Shown one piece after another: positions 1 to 5,477 of a stretch of 13,504 nt of DNA; position 1 is the stretch's first letter; every line of letters begins with the position of its first letter. The notes under the pieces were generated by a model. The model made no database searches. It was not told the DNA's origin and saw only the letters and a list, made by a program, of their open reading frames with translations. Position numbers and translations under genes: made by a program. This DNA comes from an uncultured Oscillospiraceae bacterium. Lineage in GTDB: Bacteria > Bacillota > Clostridia > Oscillospirales > Oscillospiraceae. Location: contig CAJTVO010000095.1 in NCBI GenBank assembly GCA_910579485.1, positions 1 through 13,504 of the forward strand, given 5' to 3'.

Positions 1-55
1 AGAACCATTGGTTCTGGCGCGTTTTTGCCTACTTTTGGCGCGGGCCAAAAGTAGG
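1..55. repeat. Two perfect short inverted repeats at the left edge
   Basis: Positions 1-15 form AGAACC-att-GGTTCT, a perfect 6-bp inverted repeat with a 3-nt loop. Positions 28-55 form CCTACTTTTGGC-gcgg-GCCAAAAGTAGG, a perfect 12-bp stem with a 4-nt loop. No T-run follows on the + strand, so the second is not a clean intrinsic terminator. It could be the end of an upstream transcription unit cut by the window edge, or a dispersed palindromic element. Symmetry is seen directly; the role is not known. Confidence 0.6.
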
Positions 56-108
56 TCAGGGGTCCGGGGGCGGACAGCCCACGGGCTATCGAAAAGAAAC
101 AAATCCCC

Positions 109-127
109 TCGCGCCGGAACGGCGCGA
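109..127 (+). other. Leader hairpin just upstream of the DUF5693 gene
   Basis: TCGCGCC-ggaac-GGCGCGA is a perfect 7-bp GC-rich stem with a 5-nt loop. It ends two bases before the ribosome binding site AAAGGA (130-135), which sits 6 nt before the ATG at 142. In RNA it would form directly 5' of the ribosome binding site without covering it, so it may stabilise the 5' end or be a remnant terminator. No convincing -35/-10 pair was found in 1-141. Confidence 0.45.
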
Positions 128-141
128 AGAAAGGACCTGCA

Positions 142-2325
142 ATGAAGCAATACATCAAGAAAAACGCCCTCCCCCTGGCCATCCTGGCCCTGACGGTCAC
201 CGTCAGCCTCTTCGTCATCGCCGGACGCTGGCAGGTGGAAGCCGCCAACAAGACCTACGACGTCATCCTGGACTATACCGAGCTGGAATGGATGGCGGAG
301 CAAAGCGATCACGATACCGCCTGGTGGCTGAAGGAATTTCACGATATGGGCGTCAGCCAGGTGGGCCTGACGGAGGAAAACCTCACCACCCTCATGGAAA
401 ACTCCCCCCTGAACGTCACCGCTACGGTGATGGACGAGGTCATGCAGGACGCCGGATGGCGTGAGGAGTACCCGGAGGCCTTTGCCGCCGGCATCGAGGA
501 CTTCGGCGTGGACCGCTTCGACGTCCTGGTGGAGGCCGAGGGGAAGGAGGCCGTGGACTTCGTAGTCCCCGCCCTCCGGGAGCGCTTCCCCGCCGAGAGC
601 TTCTTCTGCTATCAGGAGGGCGATTCCGCCTATATCCTCATGGACGGCACCGCCGGAGACGCCCTCTACGGCGGCAAGGGCGCTTATACCAACACCAAGA
701 ACAAGGGCTTCGTGGAGCGGGAGGACCTGCTCTCCTCCAAACTCATGTACGTCTCCCTGGGCCTCCTGCCGGAGAAGGTGGAGGCCATCCAGGCCGCCGG
801 GATGGCCATCGTCCCCCGCACCCTGTGCTACGCCGGGCACAACGACACCCGCTACGCCCAGGCGTCGGTGGCCGGGTATGAGAAGCACGGCATCACCCCC
901 GCCTACATCATCGCCGGGGGCGAGGCCCTGCTGGGCTATGACGAGGGCGGGGACTTCGTCCGGGACTACATGGAGCGCACCGGCGCTTCCCTGGGGATGA
1001 TCGAGACCAACGTCCAGCGGGAGAACATCAAGCAGACCGGCGTGGAGGAGACCGCCCAGGCCACGGGCTGCAACGCCGTCCGTGTTTTCTCCATGTGGGA
1101 CTATGTTCAGTACCGCTACGCATACTATGGCTACGAGGGCGCGGAGGAGGTGGCCAACTGCATCTACCGCGCCATCGTAGAGCGCAACATCCGGGCGGTC
1201 TATTTTAAGATGGTGAAGGCCACCGACGACCTCCACGTCTATATCACCGACCCGGAGGTCTATCGGGACCTCTTCGACAGCCTGGACCAGCGCCTTGCCG
1301 CCCACGGAATCTCCCGGGGACGGGCCTCCGTCATGGAGGACTACCAGGTGCCCTCCCTGGCCCTGCTGGCCGTGGGGCTGGGCGCGGGCGTTGGCGGCGC
1401 GCTGCTGCCGGACACCTTCCTGCCCATGAAGCGCAAGTGGACCCTCCTGCTGGCGGGCGCGGCTGTGGTGTGCGTGGCCGGGGCCTGGAAGGTCCTGCCC
1501 AACTCCTTCCGGCTGCTGGCCAGCTTCGCCAGCGCGGTGGTGTTCGCCTGCCTGGCGGCGGCCTTCTTCCTCATGGCCGCCAAGCGGACCGGTCAGAAGC
1601 TGGACCAGAACGCCGGGCTCCTCAAAATTCTGCCCCGGTCCATCGCCATCCTCGCCATTGCCGTTGCCATTTCCATGGCGGGCGCCATGATGACCGCCGC
1701 CCCCCTGTCCTCCACCGGCTTCATGCTGGAAATGGGCATCTTCCGGGGGGTCAAGGCGGCCCAGCTGCTGCCCCTGGCCTTCTTCTGCCTGCTGTTCGTC
1801 TCCTACTACGGCCTCTTTGAGAAGGACCGGAAGAACGACCACCTGGACCCCCGGGACATTTTCACCGCCCTGGGCTGGACCATCCCCATGTGGGCGGTAC
1901 TGCTGATGGCGGCGGTGGGCCTGGCGGGGTACTACTACCTGGCCCGCACCGGCCATGAGACCGGCGTCACCATCTCCGACACGGAGATGATCTTCCGCAA
2001 CGACCTGGAGTACCTGCTGCTGGCCCGGCCCCGGACCAAGGAGTTTCTGGTGGCCTTCCCCGGGATCATGCTGGCGGTGTACTGCGCCGTGCGCCGCCTC
2101 CCCTTCTGGACGGCCCTCTTCGGCCTGGCGGGCACCATCGGCCTGACCAGCGTGTGCAACACCTTCATGCACATCCGCACCCCCCTGTACCTGGGCTTCG
2201 TCCGCACCGCCTATTCCCTGCTGCTGGGCATCCTGGTGGGCGCGCTGATGATTGCGGGCTTCGAGCTGCTCCTCCGGCTCTATCGCGTCCTCGCGGGAAA
2301 GTTCGGCGGGGCAGAGCGGAAATAG
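142..2325 (+). CDS. DUF5693 family polytopic membrane protein
   Basis: The 727-residue protein opens with a basic N-terminus and one hydrophobic segment (about residues 9-27), a signal anchor. A soluble region of about 370 residues follows (about 30-400), predicted to lie outside the membrane. From about residue 403 to the end there are eight or nine hydrophobic segments. This build, and its position directly before csaB, match the DUF5693 family of Firmicutes, whose function is not established. The ATG at 142 has a good ribosome binding site (AAAGGA, 6-nt spacer). The stop lies only 2 nt before csaB, so translation is probably coupled. I infer a role in making, modifying or exporting a cell-wall polymer, from context alone. 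No catalytic motif was recognised. The family call comes from overall architecture and context and is fairly secure; function is unknown. Confidence 0.8.
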   Translation: MKQYIKKNALPLAILALTVTVSLFVIAGRWQVEAANKTYDVILDYTELEWMAEQSDHDTAWWLKEFHDMGVSQVGLTEENLTTLMENSPLNVTATVMDEVMQDAGWREEYPEAFAAGIEDFGVDRFDVLVEAEGKEAVDFVVPALRERFPAESFFCYQEGDSAYILMDGTAGDALYGGKGAYTNTKNKGFVEREDLLSSKLMYVSLGLLPEKVEAIQAAGMAIVPRTLCYAGHNDTRYAQASVAGYEKHGITPAYIIAGGEALLGYDEGGDFVRDYMERTGASLGMIETNVQRENIKQTGVEETAQATGCNAVRVFSMWDYVQYRYAYYGYEGAEEVANCIYRAIVERNIRAVYFKMVKATDDLHVYITDPEVYRDLFDSLDQRLAAHGISRGRASVMEDYQVPSLALLAVGLGAGVGGALLPDTFLPMKRKWTLLLAGAAVVCVAGAWKVLPNSFRLLASFASAVVFACLAAAFFLMAAKRTGQKLDQNAGLLKILPRSIAILAIAVAISMAGAMMTAAPLSSTGFMLEMGIFRGVKAAQLLPLAFFCLLFVSYYGLFEKDRKNDHLDPRDIFTALGWTIPMWAVLLMAAVGLAGYYYLARTGHETGVTISDTEMIFRNDLEYLLLARPRTKEFLVAFPGIMLAVYCAVRRLPFWTALFGLAGTIGLTSVCNTFMHIRTPLYLGFVRTAYSLLLGILVGALMIAGFELLLRLYRVLAGKFGGAERK

Positions 2326-2327
2326 AC

Positions 2328-3425
2328 ATGTACAATATATTGATATCGGGGTATTACGGCTTCAACAACATCGGCGACGAGTCCATCCTGCGCACCGTCA
2401 TCGACAACCTGCGGGAGAAGCTGCCCCAGGTGGACATCACCGTGCTCTCCCAGTCCCCCGCCCAGACGGCGGAGAAGTACGGCGTCAAGGCCGCCGCCCG
2501 GATGAGCCCCTGGGCCATCCTCCGCTCCATCCGCCGCTGCGACATGCTCCTCTCCGGAGGCGGCAGCCTCCTTCAGGACGCCACCTCCAGCCGCAGCATC
2601 CTCTACTACCTGTTCCTCCTCCGGCTGGCCCAGCTGATGGGCAAGCGGACCTTCATCTACAGCCAGGGCATCGGCCCCATCGCCTCCCCCAGGAACCGGA
2701 GGTTCACCGCCTCCGTCCTGCGCCGCGCCGACGGCATCGTGGTCCGGGATTCCAAGAGCCGGGACCTCCTGCTGGAGCTGGGCGTGCCGGACCATCTGAT
2801 CCACGTGACCGCCGACCCGGTGATCCGGGTCCGGACCCCGGGCACGGAGCTGGGGGCGCGGATCCTCGCGGAGGAGGGCTGTCCCCGCCGCCCGGGCCGT
2901 CTGGCGGTGGGCTGGGCCGTGAAGGCCCGGAAGCCGGGGAAGGATTTTCTCCGGGAGGTCCGGCGGTGCATCCAGTGGCTCAGGGAGTCCTGCGGCGCGG
3001 ACTCCGTCCTCATCCCCTTTTTCTATGACGAGGACCTGTGGGTGTGCGAGGCCGTGGCCGCCGCCCTGGACGGGCGGACGGGGTGCCTGCGGAAGAAATA
3101 CCTCTCCGAGGAGACCCTGTCCATCATCGGCTGCATGGACGTGCTGGTGGGGGTCCGGCTCCACTCCTTGATCTACGCGGCCATCATGGGGGTGCCCATG
3201 ATCGGGATCAGCTACGATCCCAAGGTGGACTCCTTCCTGGCCTCCATCGACCGCCCCACGCCCTTTACCGTGGAGGATTTCACACTGGAGAAATTCCAGG
3301 CCGTCTTCCGGGAGACCCTGGAGCGCCGGGAGGAGCTGCAAAGCTCCACCGCCCGCCGCCTGGACAGCCTGATCGCCAAGCTGGACCAGAACGAGGAGCT
3401 CATCCGGGCCATCATGGAGCGCTGA
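2328..3425 (+). CDS. csaB: CsaB, polysaccharide pyruvyl transferase
   Basis: This 365-residue protein belongs to the polysaccharide pyruvyl transferase family. CsaB transfers a pyruvyl ketal from phosphoenolpyruvate to a secondary cell-wall polymer, creating the ligand bound by SLH domains of S-layer and other surface proteins. Visible family features are the N-terminal ISGYYGFNNIGDE glycine-rich segment, GGGSLLQD near residue 75, YSQGIGP near 110, and the C-terminal VGVRLHSLIYAAIMGVP stretch with conserved His279. The ATG at 2328 fits the family N-terminus; an in-frame extension upstream would overlap the DUF5693 gene and is rejected. The ribosome binding site is weak (GAGCGGA), in keeping with coupling to the preceding gene 2 nt away. 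murJ follows after 22 nt. The enzyme class is secure; the polymer substrate is inferred. No SLH protein is visible in the window. Confidence 0.9.
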   Translation: MYNILISGYYGFNNIGDESILRTVIDNLREKLPQVDITVLSQSPAQTAEKYGVKAAARMSPWAILRSIRRCDMLLSGGGSLLQDATSSRSILYYLFLLRLAQLMGKRTFIYSQGIGPIASPRNRRFTASVLRRADGIVVRDSKSRDLLLELGVPDHLIHVTADPVIRVRTPGTELGARILAEEGCPRRPGRLAVGWAVKARKPGKDFLREVRRCIQWLRESCGADSVLIPFFYDEDLWVCEAVAAALDGRTGCLRKKYLSEETLSIIGCMDVLVGVRLHSLIYAAIMGVPMIGISYDPKVDSFLASIDRPTPFTVEDFTLEKFQAVFRETLERREELQSSTARRLDSLIAKLDQNEELIRAIMER

Positions 3426-3447
3426 CCCGTTTTCGAAGAGGAATAGT

Positions 3448-4992
3448 ATGAAAGAAAACAAAACCATCCACGTCATCAGCACCGTGACCCTGGTCACGCT
3501 GTTTGCAAAATTGCTGGGCATCGTCCGGGAGTCCCTGCAGGCCAGGACCTTCGGCACCCAGATCGCGGCGGACCTGTATACCACCGCCAACAACAACACC
3601 ATTTATCTCTTTACCACGGCGGCCTACGCCCTGTGCATCGCCGCCGTGCCCATCCTTACCCCCCGGCTCCGCCGGGACCGGAAGGCGGGCTACGCCGCCG
3701 CCAACAACCTCATCACCGTCTCGGTGCTCCTCAGCGCCATCGTAGCGGCGGTATGGACCGGGGCCACCTTCCTCCCCTCCCTGGCGGGCTCCCTGTGGGA
3801 GGGCGGCGTGGAGGAATCCCTCCAGCTGGCGGGGTACATGCGGGTCATGATCCTCACCCTGCCGGTGATCGTGCTGACCTACCTGCTGGTGGCCCTGTTC
3901 CAGTCCCTGGAGCACTTCGTCCTCCAGGGCAGCATGTCCATCCCCTACAACCTGGCCCTCATCGCCTTCCTGGCCGTCTTCGCCGGAGGGCTGGGCGTGG
4001 GCGGGTACGTCGCTGCGGTGGCCCTGGCCTGGCTGCTCCAGTTTGCCATGACGGTCCCCTACTCCCTCAGGGAGGGCTACCGGTACCGCCCCGTCCTGGA
4101 TCTGAAGGCGGACTATGTGAAGACGTTCCTCAAGACCGCCCTGGTGACGGTGCTGACCACGTCCATCTTCCTCTTCTGCTACCTCCAGGACTCCTCCATG
4201 ACTGCCCAGCTCACTGGCAGTCCCGCCAGCGCTTTCTACTACGCCGACAAGCTCTTCACCCCCCTGACCACCACCCTCATCTACTCCATCAGCACGGTGC
4301 TCTTCCCCAAGTTCAGCCAGGAGTACACCTCCGGCGGCGGCGCGGCCTACCGGAAGTATATCTGGGGCGTGCTGCGGAGCACCCTGCTGCCGATCCTGCC
4401 CATCTCCGCCGTCCTGGCGGCCTTCGGCACCCCCATCGTGCGCGTGCTGTTCGAGGGCGGGAGCTTCGACGCCTCCTCCACCGCCGCCACCGGGAGCATC
4501 TTCACCATCTACGCCCTGTCCATGGCGGGCTTCTGCGTGCTGGACCTTTTGAGCAAGGCCTACTACACCATGGAGCGGACCCTCGTCCCCCTGTTGGTGA
4601 ACGCCGGCATCCTGGCGTGCAACTGGGGCCTGAACCGGCTCCTGGGCCCCCGCTGGGGCGGCGCGGGGCTGGCCGGGGCCACGGCGGCGTCCATCACCCT
4701 GGGCGCCCTGGTGATGGCCGTCCTGTTCCTGTGGAAGACCGGCGGCATCCCCCTCCTCCCCCTGTGCAAGAGCCTCCTGGCCGCCCTGGCCTCCGGCGGC
4801 GCACTGTGGCTGGCCACGGGCATGGTCCTCAGCGGCAGCGAGGGCAAGCTGATGCTGGTGGTCAAGTGCGTGGGCCTCGGCGCGGCGGCGGCCGTGGTCT
4901 ACGCCCTGCTGCTCCTTCTCCTGCGCCAGGAGGACTTCGCCGCCCTGCTGGAGCGCTGGCGCAAACCGAAGAAAAACGGGCGGACCGGATGA
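3448..4992 (+). CDS. murJ: MurJ-family lipid II flippase (MVF/MOP superfamily)
   Basis: The 514-residue, almost wholly hydrophobic protein has about 14 predicted membrane segments, the usual number and length for MurJ. It shows the family N-terminus FAKLLGIVRES with a conserved Arg at residue 27 in the first helix, and the SAFYYADKLFTPLTT / STVLFPKFS region near residues 258-290 typical of the family. MurJ moves the peptidoglycan precursor lipid II across the cytoplasmic membrane. The ATG at 3448 follows a clear GAAGAGGA site, and the gene is third in the csaB operon. Because it sits with csaB, it could instead be a paralogue that flips secondary-polymer repeat units; sequence alone does not decide. 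Its stop codon lies inside a GC-rich hairpin (4978-5006). Confidence 0.87.
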   Translation: MKENKTIHVISTVTLVTLFAKLLGIVRESLQARTFGTQIAADLYTTANNNTIYLFTTAAYALCIAAVPILTPRLRRDRKAGYAAANNLITVSVLLSAIVAAVWTGATFLPSLAGSLWEGGVEESLQLAGYMRVMILTLPVIVLTYLLVALFQSLEHFVLQGSMSIPYNLALIAFLAVFAGGLGVGGYVAAVALAWLLQFAMTVPYSLREGYRYRPVLDLKADYVKTFLKTALVTVLTTSIFLFCYLQDSSMTAQLTGSPASAFYYADKLFTPLTTTLIYSISTVLFPKFSQEYTSGGGAAYRKYIWGVLRSTLLPILPISAVLAAFGTPIVRVLFEGGSFDASSTAATGSIFTIYALSMAGFCVLDLLSKAYYTMERTLVPLLVNAGILACNWGLNRLLGPRWGGAGLAGATAASITLGALVMAVLFLWKTGGIPLLPLCKSLLAALASGGALWLATGMVLSGSEGKLMLVVKCVGLGAAAAVVYALLLLLLRQEDFAALLERWRKPKKNGRTG

Positions 4993-5006
4993 CCTCCGGC
5001 CCGCCC
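4978..5006. terminator. GC-rich hairpin over the murJ stop, weak terminator candidate
   Basis: GGGCGGACCGG (4978-4988) pairs with CCGGCCCGCCC (4996-5006) with one mismatch and a 7-nt loop containing part of the murJ stop. On the + strand the tail is TCCCTCTG rather than a U-run, so termination of the csaB operon here would be inefficient. On the - strand the stem is followed by G then five T, which is more terminator-like, but no - strand gene needs it. Confidence 0.4.
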
Positions 5007-5028
5007 TCCCTCTGCCAAATAGCCAGGA

Positions 5029-5147
5029 AATCAATTTTGAGGAAAACCATGCCGATTTGTAGGGCGCGACGACCCGGCGCGCCGCTGCTGGGCAGATTTT
5101 TCAACGGCGCGCCGGGGTCGTCGCGCCCTACGGACGCAAAATTGATT
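5029..5147. repeat. GC-rich long palindrome, dispersed-repeat type
   Basis: The core arms are 5059-5084 and 5105-5131. They begin GTAGGGCGCGACGACCC and end in the complementary sequence, pairing over about 26 bp with a single extra G in the right arm. The loop is 20 nt. An outer pair AATCAATTTTG (5029-5039) and CAAAATTGATT (5137-5147) is also perfect, separated from the core by unequal spacers (19 and 5 nt). GC-rich palindromes beginning GTAGGG are, as I recall, common in genomes of this group as dispersed intergenic elements; copy number here cannot be tested. It could act as a transcription barrier between murJ and the signalling operon. Confidence 0.7.
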
Positions 5148-5166
5148 GCCTTGGCCAAAGGGCAGT

Positions 5167-5213
5167 TATTCCTTGACATCCCGGCGGCAATGTACTATGA
5201 TGGTCAAGGAATA
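5167..5213 (+). promoter_or_regulatory. Strong sigma-A promoter inside an 11-bp inverted repeat
   Basis: TTGACA (5173-5178), a 17-bp spacer and TATGAT (5196-5201) form a near-consensus vegetative promoter reading towards the kinase. A perfect inverted repeat, TATTCCTTGAC (5167-5177) and GTCAAGGAATA (5203-5213) with a 25-bp spacer, brackets it. The left half overlaps the -35 box. The right half begins 1 nt after the -10 box and covers the expected start point. This is the geometry of a two-site operator where a dimeric or looping repressor would block initiation. The leader to the kinase ATG at 5478 would be about 270 nt. Promoter and symmetry are seen; the regulator is unknown. Confidence 0.75.
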
Positions 5214-5247
5214 CCAAAAACCGGCGGGAAAGCCTCCCCAGTCCCTT

Positions 5248-5407
5248 TATAGTCGACACACTTGAAAATCGGTAAAGTTCGGGGGTCAAAATGGTGCGGG
5301 GCGGCGTTGTCGTCTTTGGCGGGCGTCAGCCCGCCTGCATCCTCCGCCTTGCCCCGCATCATTTTTCCTCCCCTCCTTTTTACCGCTTCTCAAGTGCGTC
5401 GACTATA
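5248..5407. mobile_element. 160-bp foldback element, MITE-like
   Basis: Arms of 77 nt (5248-5324) and 79 nt (5329-5407) pair imperfectly around a 4-nt loop. The tips, starting TATAGTCGAC, match at 17 of 18 positions (5248-5265 against 5390-5407). The centre GGCGGGC-gtca-GCCCGCC is perfect. There is no coding capacity. TATA at both ends is compatible with TA target duplication, as for Tc1/mariner-IS630-type MITEs, but the family is inferred only. It lies between the promoter at 5173-5201 and the kinase gene, so the leader RNA should fold into a long hairpin. Confidence 0.65.
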
Positions 5408-5415
5408 TTTTCCTC

Positions 5416-5450
5416 TTCCGGGCGCGTTTGCGGAGCGCCCGCCGCCGGAA
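5416..5450 (+). other. GC-rich hairpin before the kinase ribosome binding site
   Basis: TTCCGG (5416-5421) pairs with CCGGAA (5445-5450), and alternatively GGGCGC (5420-5425) with GCGCCC (5435-5440). The two pairings partly exclude each other. The ribosome binding site GGTGGA (5464-5469) lies 14 nt downstream and the ATG at 5478. No U-run follows, so it is not an intrinsic terminator. It may be a leader structure, but no known riboswitch class was recognised. Confidence 0.35.
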
Positions 5451-5477
5451 AATGCTACAGATGGGTGGATGTGATCT

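Noticed and set aside
2154..2327. N-terminal extension of csaB by 58 codons
   Set aside because: The extension overlaps the end of the DUF5693 gene and is Pro/His/Arg-rich shadow sequence; the family N-terminus begins at the ATG at 2328.
2280..5034. Long - strand open frames opposite csaB and murJ (440 and 540 residues)
   Set aside because: Low-complexity Gly/Gln/His-rich translations with no start context; both overlap well-supported + strand genes.
5248..5407. Foldback as a tRNA, riboswitch or intrinsic terminator
   Set aside because: No cloverleaf or known aptamer motif was recognised, and no U-run follows the stem; a MITE-like foldback fits better.
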